Part shown: one piece after another, positions 26,252 to 36,303 of the stretch
Layout: every line of letters starts with the position of its first letter
Position numbering within the stretch: position 1 is the stretch's first letter
NCBI RefSeq assembly: GCF_030151085.1
Contig: NZ_JASLER010000040.1
Span: 1 to 64,000, forward strand
Length of the DNA: 64,000 nt
Direction: 5' to 3'
Source of the DNA: Bacteroides sp.
Lineage (GTDB): Bacteria > Bacteroidota > Bacteroidia > Bacteroidales > Bacteroidaceae
Notes under the pieces: model-generated
The model's input: only the letters and a program-made list of their open reading frames with translations
Told to the model about the DNA's origin: nothing
Databases searched by the model: none
Translations under genes and position numbers: made by a program

Positions 26252-27793
26252 TTATTTATATCCCGGATTCTGTTTCAACTTCTTATTCATCTCCACCTCG
26301 TCAAAAGGTAGTGGGAACAACAAGCGGTTCTCGTCTACTTGATAAGAGCTTTCAATCAGATAGCTATATTCTTTCTTCAATTGCTTGCCATAAGCATTCA
26401 TCACCGATACAGCTTTTCCACTACGTACCAGATCGTGCCAGCGTTTATTCTCAAAAGCCAGCTCCACGCGACGTTCTTTTAGAATAATGTCACGCAGTAA
26501 TGCCTGATCGGTAGTTGTTACCGCTTTCAGACCGGCTCTCTTGCGTATGTCGTTCAAATAAGGCAATGCTTCTGACGCACGTCCCTGTTCATTGATAGCC
26601 TCGGCAAGGAACAGTAGAGCTTCGGCATAGCGATACACAGGCCAGTTGTCATCCGTATTATTGGGATCGGTGTGCGGATTCAAGTACTTCTTGATGTAAG
26701 GCACAGCCTCTTTACCCTCCTGAGGAATATAGTTGTCAATATCCGCATTACCCGTATAAGTAAACATGTAACTACTGTTATAAGTACCTTCGGCAATGCC
26801 AATGGAATTGTTTTTGCGTAAATCACCCGCTTCATAAACTTCAATCAGATCTTTGGTAGGTACATTCCATCCACCCAGTGAACTGTTATTGGTAGCAACA
26901 CCCGTTACAATACGGGTATTGGTAGATCGAGGTAAGAACTTGTAGATAAAGTTACTTTCCTGTCCACCTTGCAAACCTTGTAAGTATTGTATGGAGAATA
27001 AGAATTCCTTGCTATTCTTATTGGCAGTTGCAAATACATCCTTATAGTTATCCAGCAGCCCATAACCCATAGCAGGCAGAGTCTTCAACAAAGATTCAGC
27101 TTCCTTGTAGTTCTTACGTGTCACATACACATCGGCAAGTAGCATAACTGCCGCCCCTTTGTTAGCTTCGCCACTTTGAGGAAATGCCTTCGGTGCCTCC
27201 AGATTATCCATAGCGTCTTTTGCATCATTTATAATCTGAGTATACACTTCGTCTACCGAAGAACGTTCTACAAACGACTCTTCAGCCGTCTTTACCTCAT
27301 GCAGATAAAGAGGTACCCCACCATAATAACGCACCAACTTATAATAGAAGAATGCACGCAAAAACCGGGCTTGTCCCATCAGATTCTTTTTCACTCCGGC
27401 ATCTATACTCGCCTTTTCCAAATAGTCGATGGCAATATTAGCTCTCGAAATGCCTTTATAACAATGATAATAGACTGCATTGGTATAGGTATTCTCGGCT
27501 CCGTCTACAAAATCATAGATGTTTTCGCGGAATACATAGGCCGATCCTCTGTTTGCCGGCGTGTAATCATAATGTGTATTATCCGAGCGACCTTCCCCGG
27601 TAAAGAAGTCATTATCGGCAAGGCTTCTCAAAGGTACATAAGCAGCCACAACGGCTTGTTTCAATTGTTCTTCTGTCTGATAGAACGAACCACCGGATTC
27701 TTTATCACCCGGTACAAGGTCCAGGAAGCCGTTGCAACTGCTCAACAAAGCCGTTCCTGCAATAAATAGCAATTTATATAGTTTCATATACAT
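26252..27793 (-). CDS. SusD/RagB-family nutrient-binding lipoprotein
   Basis: Partner of the second SusC. The 513 residues start with a lipoprotein signal ending ALLSSC (Cys20 from the ATG at 27793, Cys18 from 27787), then the SusD N-terminal helices (DLVPGDKESGGSFYQTEEQL) and the TPR-like core, ending with RLLFPLPFDEVEMNKKLKQN. It lies 25 bases after SusC and 26 before the phosphoesterase. It shares only family-level resemblance with the SusD at 1483, so the two loci are not a recent duplication. Confidence 0.94.
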   Translation of the reverse strand: MYMKLYKLLFIAGTALLSSCNGFLDLVPGDKESGGSFYQTEEQLKQAVVAAYVPLRSLADNDFFTGEGRSDNTHYDYTPANRGSAYVFRENIYDFVDGAENTYTNAVYYHCYKGISRANIAIDYLEKASIDAGVKKNLMGQARFLRAFFYYKLVRYYGGVPLYLHEVKTAEESFVERSSVDEVYTQIINDAKDAMDNLEAPKAFPQSGEANKGAAVMLLADVYVTRKNYKEAESLLKTLPAMGYGLLDNYKDVFATANKNSKEFLFSIQYLQGLQGGQESNFIYKFLPRSTNTRIVTGVATNNSSLGGWNVPTKDLIEVYEAGDLRKNNSIGIAEGTYNSSYMFTYTGNADIDNYIPQEGKEAVPYIKKYLNPHTDPNNTDDNWPVYRYAEALLFLAEAINEQGRASEALPYLNDIRKRAGLKAVTTTDQALLRDIILKERRVELAFENKRWHDLVRSGKAVSVMNAYGKQLKKEYSYLIESSYQVDENRLLFPLPFDEVEMNKKLKQNPGYK

Positions 27794-27818
27794 TTAAATA
27801 GATTGTTAATGGATTGGA

Positions 27819-30800
27819 TTAAAAGGTGACATTCACTCCCAGAGAGTAGACACGTGGAATGGGGTATGAGTTTTCATCTACTCCAATACCGGTACCGCTC
27901 AGTCCGTTCAAGCTCACTTCCGGATTAGCACCACTATACTTGCTGATAAAGAATACATTCTGCACAGAAGCATACACCCGCAGATGCGAACAGTATCTGT
28001 TCTTAAGCATGGGTACTGTATAGCCCAACGTCAGGTTCTTCACAGCTAAGTGTGAGTTACTTTCAATCCAGCTAGTGTTCACCTTGCGATGTTCGGCAGT
28101 TGTACCTGTCATTGTTCTAGGGTAATCGCCCGAACCCGGACTTTCAGGAGAGCGCCAACGGTCTTTGGCTGCTGCCAGCAGGTTGAAGGCTCCATCCAGG
28201 TTACCTAAGTATTGATGTTTCAAACTACTTATCACTTTACCACCGTAGGAACCTGACATGGCAATGCTCAAATCGAAGTCGGCATACTTAAAGTTATTTG
28301 TGAAACCAAATACGAAATCAGGATTCGGATCGCCTATAAAGGTACGGTCTTTTACATTGATTACTCCATCCTTATTCACATCCTTGAATTTGATGGTTCC
28401 TACCTTCGACGTACTGCTTTTAGGAGAATCAGCCAAATCTTTCTCATCGGTATAGAGTCCCAGTTTGATGTATCCGTAGAACTGACTCAACGGGTATCCT
28501 TCCTGGTTGCGATAATAGTCAGAGTATTCGCTGGAGTTACGGGTAATATAGCCCGGTTCTACTAGCGAAACAATCTTATTGCGCTCAAAAGATATGTTGA
28601 AGTTAGACTGCCAGGATAGTTTACCAAACTGATTATTGTAGCCTAAGCTTATTTCATGTCCCCAGAAGTGCAGTTTACCCACATTGGAAGTAATGGAAGC
28701 GAAGCCCGAAGCTTGCGGAATAGGACGGTTCTGTATCATATCATCCGTCATCTTGTCATAATAGTCGTAGGCCAAAGAGACGCGGTTACCGAATAGAGAC
28801 AAGTCGAAACCGATGTCAAACTGTTTGGTACGTTCCCAAGCCAATTCGGTATTGGCTATGTTGCTGCTCGATGCACCACCGACAAGCGTTCCATTGAACA
28901 CATAATTATATTCGCCGATGTTGGCGATATGGGTATAGTTTCCAATATTGTCATTACCTGTTATACCATAGCTAGCTCTCACCTTCATCATATTCAGATG
29001 GGGTACGGACTTCATAAAGTTCTCTTCGCTTACTACCCATCCTCCGGAAATAGAAGGAAAGTAACCAAACTTCTTGTTGGCACCGAATCTCGAAGAACCA
29101 TCGCGACGAATTGCCGCAGAGAGCATATACTTGCCTTTGTAGTTGTAATTGGCACGTCCCAAGAGCGAGAGCAAGGCATATTCGTTGACATTGCTAGTTC
29201 CGGCAGTGATGATGGTGGCATTACTCAGGTAAGGTATATCAGTACTACTGAAGTTGCTACCTGACACACTGTTGCTCTCTTTGTGATATTTCTGGGCAGA
29301 GAAGCCTAATAGGAGTTCCAACTTATGAGCCTCCCGAAAGGTATTGGCGTAAGTCAGGCTTGTTTCCGAAATCCATGTATAGTCATTGTAGTAGCTACTT
29401 GTACCATTTGCTATATTCTCAACTGTTATGCTTGCCGGCTTATAATATTTCCGTTTTTCCCAAGTCATATCAGTAGCCAGGTTACTTTTAAGGGTAAGAC
29501 CTTTCAACGGAGTAATGCTGATATATCCATTGGCAAGGAGACGTGAAGTGACATAATCGTCTACCGTTTCCATAACGATTTTATAGGGATTGATGTTGTT
29601 CAACATCGGTGACGTATTAACGTAAAGCGGCATATTACCATTTTCATCTACCGGTGCAACCAGTGGACTGGCTTGCAGGGCTTTATTAAAAAGGCTGTTT
29701 ACGCCGTCATACTGTACCAATGAGTTATGGTCCAGTTTGTATGTAGGCGCTACATTGATTCCTACTTCAATGAAATCCTTCAGTTTAAACGTCTGATTGA
29801 TACGGGCAGAGAACATCTGAACACCGGTATTCACTACTACTCCGTCCTGCATGGAGTATCCTATCATAGCAGAGGTAGAATAATTATCTCCGCCTTTGAA
29901 CAACGATAAGTTGTACTTCTGCATAGCCGCCTGACGGGTCATTACATCGAACCAGTCGGTACCTTCTCCATACTTTTCAGGGTTTTCATAAAGTGAATCT
30001 AATTTGCCGGTATATTTCTCGTATTTCACCCGGTCTTCGTAATATTCATTCTGAAACTCGGCAAACTCACGTGCCGTCATCATCTCCGGTCGCCCACGCT
30101 GAGGAATGACTTGCACACCATAGTTAGCCGAAAATTCCAAGCGTGCATCGCCCGCCTGAGCTTTACGGGTAGTAATAAGGATTACCCCATTGGCTGCCCT
30201 CGAACCATAAAGAGCACTGGCAGAAGCATCTTTCAACACACTAAAAGATTCTATCTCAGACGGATTAATATTATTGATGTCGCCTACCAACGGAATACCA
30301 TCCACCACCACCAAGGGTGAATTGCCCGAAGATAACGAAGCAGCTCCACGGATGCGAAAAGCCATTCCCGAACCTACACGCCCACTATATTGGTTCACTT
30401 GTACACCAGCTATCTTTCCTTGCAATGATTGTGCAAACTGGTTAACGGGCATATCGGAGAGGCTCTTGGCACTGAGTTGAGACACCGATCCGGTTACTTC
30501 CCTCTTCAACTGGCTACCGTAACTTACCACCACCACTTCATCGAGCACACTCGAATTCTCGTCAAGTACCATCTGTAGTTCGGCAGTTGGCTGTTTTACC
30601 ACTACCTCTTTCTCATTAAACCCGATGTACGAAACAAGCAGGCGTGAGCCTGTGGGAATTGTTATCACAAAGCGCCCGTCCGCATCGGTCGACACTCCGT
30701 TCAGCGTACCTTTTTCCAACACATTGGCTCCTACAAGAGGTTCGCCTTTACCATCTACTACAATACCTTTAATCTGCATTTTACCTACCTTGGTGTTCCC

Positions 30801-30944
30801 TTCCAGAGGAGTTACTCTAATACCTGTAGTTGTTGCCGTCGATAATGTATTCACTTTAGCTGCATACAAGCTTGTACTTAAAAGAAAGCTCGATACAACC
30901 GAATACAGTAATAATCTACCTTTTTGTCTTTTTACCTTTTTCAT
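27819..30944 (-). CDS. SusC/RagA-family TonB-dependent outer-membrane transporter
   Basis: Second SusC porin. I choose ATG 30944 (MKKVKRQKGRLLLYSVVSSF), 1041 residues, because the 9 codons before it add nothing to the signal peptide. After the signal is an extra stretch of about 40 residues (VNTLSTATTTGIRVTPLEG), then the carboxypeptidase-regulatory-like domain (MQIKGIVVDGKGEPLVGANV), plug (SYGSQLKREVTGSVSQLSA; LVVVDGIPLVGD) and barrel ending SLGVNVTF. The extra stretch is too short for a full STN signalling domain, which matters because the divergent neighbour is an ECF sigma factor. It heads the SusC-SusD-phosphoesterase operon. Confidence 0.94.
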   Translation of the reverse strand: MKKVKRQKGRLLLYSVVSSFLLSTSLYAAKVNTLSTATTTGIRVTPLEGNTKVGKMQIKGIVVDGKGEPLVGANVLEKGTLNGVSTDADGRFVITIPTGSRLLVSYIGFNEKEVVVKQPTAELQMVLDENSSVLDEVVVVSYGSQLKREVTGSVSQLSAKSLSDMPVNQFAQSLQGKIAGVQVNQYSGRVGSGMAFRIRGAASLSSGNSPLVVVDGIPLVGDINNINPSEIESFSVLKDASASALYGSRAANGVILITTRKAQAGDARLEFSANYGVQVIPQRGRPEMMTAREFAEFQNEYYEDRVKYEKYTGKLDSLYENPEKYGEGTDWFDVMTRQAAMQKYNLSLFKGGDNYSTSAMIGYSMQDGVVVNTGVQMFSARINQTFKLKDFIEVGINVAPTYKLDHNSLVQYDGVNSLFNKALQASPLVAPVDENGNMPLYVNTSPMLNNINPYKIVMETVDDYVTSRLLANGYISITPLKGLTLKSNLATDMTWEKRKYYKPASITVENIANGTSSYYNDYTWISETSLTYANTFREAHKLELLLGFSAQKYHKESNSVSGSNFSSTDIPYLSNATIITAGTSNVNEYALLSLLGRANYNYKGKYMLSAAIRRDGSSRFGANKKFGYFPSISGGWVVSEENFMKSVPHLNMMKVRASYGITGNDNIGNYTHIANIGEYNYVFNGTLVGGASSSNIANTELAWERTKQFDIGFDLSLFGNRVSLAYDYYDKMTDDMIQNRPIPQASGFASITSNVGKLHFWGHEISLGYNNQFGKLSWQSNFNISFERNKIVSLVEPGYITRNSSEYSDYYRNQEGYPLSQFYGYIKLGLYTDEKDLADSPKSSTSKVGTIKFKDVNKDGVINVKDRTFIGDPNPDFVFGFTNNFKYADFDLSIAMSGSYGGKVISSLKHQYLGNLDGAFNLLAAAKDRWRSPESPGSGDYPRTMTGTTAEHRKVNTSWIESNSHLAVKNLTLGYTVPMLKNRYCSHLRVYASVQNVFFISKYSGANPEVSLNGLSGTGIGVDENSYPIPRVYSLGVNVTF

Positions 30945-31150
30945 GTTTAATTGATTTTCAAGATAAGGCAATCCGATGGGTTGCCACTCTTAAAAGATAA
31001 TCGAAAATCGGAAGTAGAATTACTGATGGAAAAGGATTAAGATTCGATGACAATTCTATAACAACGGGCTTTCATCTCTTCAACCAGAGATATACCCAAA
31101 TTGTAATCAACTTGTCTCTATAAAGAAATACAAATGGAATAACACGATGC

Positions 31151-31158
31151 TACTTTTG
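31151..31158 (+). promoter_or_regulatory. Candidate -7 box for the ECF sigma gene
   Basis: TACTTTTG matches TAnnTTTG, 44 bases before the ATG at 31203; no good -33. The 258-base gap (30945-31202) is the divergent control region of SusC and the sigma factor. A minus-strand near-match TAGAATTG lies at 31051-31058. Confidence 0.5.
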
Positions 31159-31202
31159 CCCGCAATTCATTAAGCATCGACAAACCCAAAACAAACACAA
31201 AG

Positions 31203-31775
31203 ATGGAAACACAAGTAACAGACGAGGAGCTGATCATAGAAATTATATCCAAAAATGCAGAAGCGTTTAATACCTTCTATAAAAGGTACTACAGACTTCT
31301 ATACAAGTGGGCTACCAATTTGGTGAACAGTAGAGAAATAGCCAAGGATGCAACACAGATTTTCTGGGAACAAGTATGGACTACACCGAACATTATTAAA
31401 GCCGACAAAGCAGGATGTGCCAAAAACTTCCTACTTCGCATGTTTAGTTATCGACTCTATGACTATTTAAGGAAATGCAATTCAATGAATAAACTATTGA
31501 GTTTTGAACAAACCGACTATCAGAACTGTGTCGGTGAACAATACACTTACACTCATATTCATGAAGAGATAACTACACAAGAAATAAATCTCATGATAAA
31601 AAAACTCGTAGACCGGCAAACCACTCTTAACCAACGAATCTTCCTCATGAAATGGGAACAAGGCCTGTCGAATAGCGAAATAGCCCGAAAGCTTGCTCTC
31701 AACGAACGCTCGGTATCAAACAGATATCAATGGCTTATGTCATACATTCGCCAGCATATCGTTCAATACCAGTAA
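31203..31775 (+). CDS. ECF-type RNA polymerase sigma factor, divergent from SusCD operon
   Basis: A 190-residue extracytoplasmic-function sigma factor. Region 2 (about 20-90) includes FNTFYKRYYRLLYKWA and the DATQIFWEQVWT motif that binds core polymerase and the -10 element; region 4 (about 130-185) has the helix-turn-helix LSNSEIARKLALNERSVSNR. It is divergent from the SusC-SusD-phosphoesterase operon, its probable target. No FecR-like anti-sigma gene follows: the next gene is the convergent carboxypeptidase, 9 bases after the stop. How its activity is held in check is therefore unclear. Confidence 0.9.
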   Translation: METQVTDEELIIEIISKNAEAFNTFYKRYYRLLYKWATNLVNSREIAKDATQIFWEQVWTTPNIIKADKAGCAKNFLLRMFSYRLYDYLRKCNSMNKLLSFEQTDYQNCVGEQYTYTHIHEEITTQEINLMIKKLVDRQTTLNQRIFLMKWEQGLSNSEIARKLALNERSVSNRYQWLMSYIRQHIVQYQ

Positions 31776-31784
31776 TAAAGTCCG

Positions 31785-33212
31785 TCATTTAGAAACGATA
31801 ATCTCTTCGCACACCGCATCCTGGAATGTCCGTGCCTCCCTGCCCGAAAGAGCATTCTGGTTCATGATGGCAAAAGCTATCTCATGCCCGTTATCAGCAC
31901 GGAGATAACCCGCAAGACAGTTTATAGCAGTGAAAGAGCCCGTTTTAGCATGAACATTCTTATAAGAACGGGTGCCACGTTGCATACGACCTTTCAATGT
32001 ACCATCTATGCCACCAATGGGCAGTGCTTTATACAGTTTCCGAAAAACATCGGTACGGGAATAAGCATGCCTGAGGAAAGCCACAAGCAAATCGGGAGAA
32101 ATATAGTTATAATTGGAAAGACCGCAACCATCGGCCAAGTTAAAGCGGTCAGGATTATAACCTAACTTCTTTATCAGCATACGAACGGCAGAAAGACCAT
32201 CTTCGGCAGTAATATGCTTCTTCCCGGTACTTTGAGCACCAAGGCGACAGAGGGTTGCTTCCGCATTCAAGTTATCACTTTCCTTCATAATCTCATTCAC
32301 AACATCTTGCATGGAAGTTTCGTAACAGACCATTTGTACAGAAACACTATCCTTCTGAAACTCACCGAATGCATAATCAGAAGTGCAGCGGATGCCCCGT
32401 GCTTGCAAGCGGTCCATAAAGGTACGCATAAAGAAATTCTCCGACGAGAAAATATTGACTGTGCCTGCACGACGTCCGTCTACATTGCCCGTGACAATGA
32501 TATTATTACCATTCGTCAACCAATCCCGTGATACTTTGAAGCGTCCGGCGGAAGGGGTACGTGTTTGGGTATTATTCGTCAGTGTATAATAAGTAGAGGC
32601 AGGAGTACATTTCAAATTCGCCGTTTCTCCACGTTCACCGGGGGAAGCGGTGACCGTTAAAACGCCTTTATTCAGCATCAACGGAGAAAGATAGGGTTGA
32701 TAAGAAGCAGGGGTATCATCCCACAGCCAACCACTTCCCCAATAAAGGGAGTCCTTCATGGAAACATCTCCATACACTTTGCCTCGTATTACCGAGAAAG
32801 GGAAACGGCTCACTACATTCACCAATGAATCCAGCGCTTCATCGTTGAATTCAGGGTCATAACCACCGATAACGTATATATCTCCTTTCAGAGTATCGCC
32901 TTTAATCACTCCTTTATACCACACCTCCGTACGAAACGGCTCATCAACTTGTGGCTGAGACAATGCGGTAATAGTAGTCAGTAGCTTCATAGTAGAGGCA
33001 GGACGAGACAGCTTGTCTGATTGGTAACCATACAAAGGTTTTCCATCCGTCAAGTCGAAAACAGAGATAGCAACGTTGGAGCCTTGGGGAAGTTTATACT
33101 TTATCAGCGTATCGATACGCGAAGAAAGAGAGTCTGTTTGCTTAGTCACACCTTGTGCGCACAAGGGTAACAGGCAAACAGAACAAAGTAAATACAATAT
33201 TATTCTTTTCAT
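31785..33212 (-). CDS. dacB: D-alanyl-D-alanine carboxypeptidase/endopeptidase (PBP4, peptidase S13)
   Basis: Periplasmic penicillin-binding protein that trims or cleaves peptidoglycan stem peptides. Signal peptide (MKRIILYLLCSVCLLPLCAQ) and the three serine-penicillin-binding motifs: SxxK at S73-K76 (ASTMKLL), SxN in ESDNLNAEA and KTG in HAKTGSFTAIN. The 475 residues match the PBP4 family. Its ATG overlaps the last base of the TlpA-like gene, indicating translational coupling. Confidence 0.93.
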   Translation of the reverse strand: MKRIILYLLCSVCLLPLCAQGVTKQTDSLSSRIDTLIKYKLPQGSNVAISVFDLTDGKPLYGYQSDKLSRPASTMKLLTTITALSQPQVDEPFRTEVWYKGVIKGDTLKGDIYVIGGYDPEFNDEALDSLVNVVSRFPFSVIRGKVYGDVSMKDSLYWGSGWLWDDTPASYQPYLSPLMLNKGVLTVTASPGERGETANLKCTPASTYYTLTNNTQTRTPSAGRFKVSRDWLTNGNNIIVTGNVDGRRAGTVNIFSSENFFMRTFMDRLQARGIRCTSDYAFGEFQKDSVSVQMVCYETSMQDVVNEIMKESDNLNAEATLCRLGAQSTGKKHITAEDGLSAVRMLIKKLGYNPDRFNLADGCGLSNYNYISPDLLVAFLRHAYSRTDVFRKLYKALPIGGIDGTLKGRMQRGTRSYKNVHAKTGSFTAINCLAGYLRADNGHEIAFAIMNQNALSGREARTFQDAVCEEIIVSK

Positions 33213-34411
33213 TATTTCTTATTCAAATAGTCCTTCATTTTCCCTAAAAGTGAGCCCTTGCCATAACCACCCCACATGGCCTGTACTTTTCCATCCGGAG
33301 CAATCAATACATAATGAGGATATCCCTTCACCTGATAGTTTGCAGCCAATCCTGTATTTGCTTTTTGAAGCTCGTTCCACTGATTACCGCCCATCTTTCT
33401 TTTATTGATAAATTCCTTCCAAGGCTTTTCAGGATCAATATTGATACTTATTACAGCTAAAGTATCCTTATACGTCTCTGTAATTTCTTCCAGTTCAGGA
33501 ATCGATGCTATGCAAGGACCGCATCCGATACTCCAGAAATCAAGTAAAATGTATTTTCCTCTGAACTCGGAAAGGCGATGGACAGCGCCTTGTGGATCAT
33601 ATAACTCTCCATCAGCCATTTCATCACCGACACCAATTGCCATCGGAGGGTACAGATACTGATAAGCCAACTGAGCATCAGCGATCTGCTTCACAGCTTC
33701 CGGCATATTAGCATATAGTTCTTTCAGTTCATCCAGATAAGGCATAAAAAACTTAGAAGCTGACATCTGAGCATAGAGTACCAATCTATTTATCCAAACG
33801 GGTCCCATAGGAGCTGTTTTCATAAAATCAATCTCTTTCTTATATATACTGCGCTGCAAGGGGAATGAGATCTGTCGCACAGAGTCCACCTTTGCCCATA
33901 TTTGCTTCACCAGACTGTCGTTGTCGGCAATTTCTTTACTGTTCATCTGCTTTAACCAGTCTGCCTCGACTACATTGTGTTTCACCCATTCTTTCCTTAG
34001 CTCCGATGCACATGCCTGAAAAGTATTTTCTTCCAATTGTTGGGGTATATCACTCTTCACCTGCCAGATGTATATCAACTTATCGTGCCCGACAACTGTA
34101 ATTTGCTTGCCCGGTGCTACCCACACATCCTGCCAGATACTTGGAAATCCTTTATTGTCTGAAATAAGCAGGAACTTCTTCGTTTGAGAAATTGTATCAC
34201 TGAACGCAAACGTACCATTGAAAATAGTGTCTTGAAACACCAATTCAAGGAGCTGCCCGTTTTCACGGAACAAACATATTCCTGTACTATCGGGTACGTT
34301 CATAAGTTGCCCAGTTATCAAGAACTTGTCAGAAGCAACACTACTGACTTGTGACTGACTGTAATGTATACTACATGTCACAGCAAGTAAAAAGAGTAAA
34401 ACCTTCTTCAT
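33212..34411 (-). CDS. TlpA-like thioredoxin-fold protein with N-terminal DUF4369-like domain
   Basis: Exported thiol-disulfide protein of 399 residues. Signal peptide (MKKVLLFLLAVTCSIHYSQSQ), an N-terminal beta domain typical of Bacteroides DUF4369 proteins (about 25-115; FLITGQLMNVPDSTGICLF), a helical middle and a C-terminal thioredoxin-like domain (about 265-399) with the redox motif FWSIGCGPCIASIPEL and cis-Pro region GYPHYVLIAPDGKV. Probably reduces or oxidises envelope proteins. It starts 4 bases after DUF2007 and overlaps the PBP4 gene by one base. Confidence 0.9.
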   Translation of the reverse strand: MKKVLLFLLAVTCSIHYSQSQVSSVASDKFLITGQLMNVPDSTGICLFRENGQLLELVFQDTIFNGTFAFSDTISQTKKFLLISDNKGFPSIWQDVWVAPGKQITVVGHDKLIYIWQVKSDIPQQLEENTFQACASELRKEWVKHNVVEADWLKQMNSKEIADNDSLVKQIWAKVDSVRQISFPLQRSIYKKEIDFMKTAPMGPVWINRLVLYAQMSASKFFMPYLDELKELYANMPEAVKQIADAQLAYQYLYPPMAIGVGDEMADGELYDPQGAVHRLSEFRGKYILLDFWSIGCGPCIASIPELEEITETYKDTLAVISINIDPEKPWKEFINKRKMGGNQWNELQKANTGLAANYQVKGYPHYVLIAPDGKVQAMWGGYGKGSLLGKMKDYLNKK

Positions 34412-34415
34412 ATTG

Positions 34416-34847
34416 TTATTCTTTATCTAAATCTTCCTCCGGCCGGGCAACTGGCTTCTCAAAATGAGCACCACACTTCTTGCAAACATATTCCCAATGC
34501 TCAGTGCCCGGAGGTGTAGCAGTCAACATAGAAAGTATGGTAGCCATGATAGCCCGTATCCGATGTTGTTTTCTTAATACGAATTTGATATCCGAAGCTC
34601 CACAGTAAGGACAATATTTCAATTGTTCGGGAATCATCTGATTGCATTCCAACAGATCGACGGCGCTATCGTAATCTTTTTCGTATACAAGAACGTCTAC
34701 TCCTGTAATATCGCTGGAATATCCACGCATGACAGTGGACATATTTTCATTATGAAGCAAGGAGGCGATGCCTTCATTCTCTAATGCTCCTTGAATGATA
34801 TGTGCCTGAGCAGCGTCAGGACAAGTAATCAACCTTACTGTTTTCAT
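34416..34847 (-). CDS. DUF2007 protein with C-terminal zinc-ribbon
   Basis: A 143-residue cytoplasmic protein. The N-terminal DUF2007 domain (about 1-70; the TCPDAAQAHIIQGALENEGI start is characteristic) has a ferredoxin-like fold related to signal-transducing PII-like domains. The rest holds two cysteine pairs (CPYCGA about 79-84 and CKKCGA about 122-127) that likely bind one zinc. Function unknown. It sits between lpdA (39 bases away) and the TlpA-like gene (4 bases). Confidence 0.85.
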   Translation of the reverse strand: MKTVRLITCPDAAQAHIIQGALENEGIASLLHNENMSTVMRGYSSDITGVDVLVYEKDYDSAVDLLECNQMIPEQLKYCPYCGASDIKFVLRKQHRIRAIMATILSMLTATPPGTEHWEYVCKKCGAHFEKPVARPEEDLDKE

Positions 34848-34886
34848 TCTTGGTTATCAAATAGTATTTGTTGTATTGTAATCCTG

Positions 34887-36233
34887 TTATAACACTTCTT
34901 TGAATATCTCCCCTACCGTAGGATGTGGAAATACGATCTTCTTCCACTCTTCCGCCGTCAGTTTCAGTTCAATGGCCATACCTGCCAGAGTGATGATTTC
35001 AGAAGCAGGATTACCCAAGACGTGAGCACCCAATACAGTATCATCTTCGGCCAACAATACTTTGCAGACACCGTTTACACCTTCGTTTTCGGCTACAAAG
35101 CGACCGGAATAGGCCATCGGAAGCTGAACGGCACGATAGGCTATGTTCTTCTTTTGAAGAGACTCTTCCGTCTCACCCACACCGGCTATTTCGGGATTGG
35201 TATATACAACACCGGGGATGGCACGATAACTCATAGCATCGTTCTTTCCAAGGATAGAACGCACCGCTACTTCGGCTTCACGAACGGCAGTATGTGCTAA
35301 TAGAGAGAATCCGGTAAGGTCGCCACAAGCATATACTCCCTTCTCGGAAGTCTGCATTTGCTCGCCGACGATGATGTTTCCTCGCTCCGTCTTAGCCAAG
35401 TTGAGGTTTTCGAGGCCAAAGCCTTTCGATACAGGACGACGTCCTACACTCATCAGGAGTTTGTCGGCTACCACAGAACCGGAACCGTCAGCGTTTTCGT
35501 AATTCACTTGAATAAGAGAGTTATCAGCCTCAGCCAATGAAACGACTTTGGTACTCAGCATAAACTTAATTCCTCTCTTTGCGTACTCAGCACGAAGCAT
35601 GGCGGAAAGTTCCTTGTCCATACCGCCAAGGATTTCATCGAGCATCTCGATTACCGTTACCTGCACACCGAGGCTATTGAAGAACGAAGCAAACTCCATG
35701 CCGATAACCCCACCACCAATGATGGCAAGCGAAGCGGGAAGTTCTTTATTATCTAACGCGTCGCGATGCGTCCAGTAAGGCACTGTATCTACTCCGGGAA
35801 TAGGAGGAACAAAAGTTTCCGAACCCGTACAAAGTAGCAGGTTCTCGCATTCGTATGTTTCTTCACCACATTGCACATGATTCTTGTCGATTATAGTTGC
35901 CGCACCAGTTACGATATTTACGCCATGAGCAGTTAGTTTGCCTTTTACACCGAGCACCAGTTTGCGCACAACCTTCTGTTTACGGGCAATGATCTTAGGC
36001 AGATCGAACGAAACTTCGGGTACGTTCACCGCATATTTGGAGGCATGACGTGCTCCGTCGTAGGTCTTAGCCGAATACAATAAAGTCTTAGTAGGAATAC
36101 AGCCTTCGTTCAGACATACTCCACCAAGACTTTGTTTCTCAAAAAGTACAACACTCAGACCGGCTTTCCCGGCAACTTCGGCAGCAGTATATCCCGCAGG
36201 ACCTCCACCGATAATGGCAACTTGGTATTTCAT
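34887..36233 (-). CDS. lpdA: Dihydrolipoyl dehydrogenase
   Basis: FAD-dependent pyridine nucleotide-disulphide oxidoreductase that reoxidises dihydrolipoamide. From ATG 36233 (448 residues): FAD motif VAIIGGGPAGYTAAEVAG, redox disulphide GGVCLNEGCIPTKT, NAD motif AIIGGGVIGMEFASFF, central ACGDLTGFSLLAHTA and C-terminal HPTVGEIF with the catalytic His. A longer frame to 36362 is rejected because a strong promoter (36272-36303) starts inside it. No lipoylated E2 gene is near. It heads the run lpdA-DUF2007-TlpA-PBP4. Confidence 0.94.
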   Translation of the reverse strand: MKYQVAIIGGGPAGYTAAEVAGKAGLSVVLFEKQSLGGVCLNEGCIPTKTLLYSAKTYDGARHASKYAVNVPEVSFDLPKIIARKQKVVRKLVLGVKGKLTAHGVNIVTGAATIIDKNHVQCGEETYECENLLLCTGSETFVPPIPGVDTVPYWTHRDALDNKELPASLAIIGGGVIGMEFASFFNSLGVQVTVIEMLDEILGGMDKELSAMLRAEYAKRGIKFMLSTKVVSLAEADNSLIQVNYENADGSGSVVADKLLMSVGRRPVSKGFGLENLNLAKTERGNIIVGEQMQTSEKGVYACGDLTGFSLLAHTAVREAEVAVRSILGKNDAMSYRAIPGVVYTNPEIAGVGETEESLQKKNIAYRAVQLPMAYSGRFVAENEGVNGVCKVLLAEDDTVLGAHVLGNPASEIITLAGMAIELKLTAEEWKKIVFPHPTVGEIFKEVL

Positions 36234-36271
36234 GACAGATTTGTTATTAAGATTAATCTTGGGAATTTGTA

Positions 36272-36303
36272 CAAATGTAAAGCTTTCCCGGGTGTTACCC
36301 AAA
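36272..36303 (-). promoter_or_regulatory. Consensus promoter of lpdA
   Basis: On the minus strand TTTG (36300-36303), 20 bp, TACATTTG (36272-36279): a full match to the Bacteroides consensus. Transcription would begin near 36266, giving a leader of about 33 nt. The -33 box touches the AraC remnant on the other strand. Confidence 0.75.
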
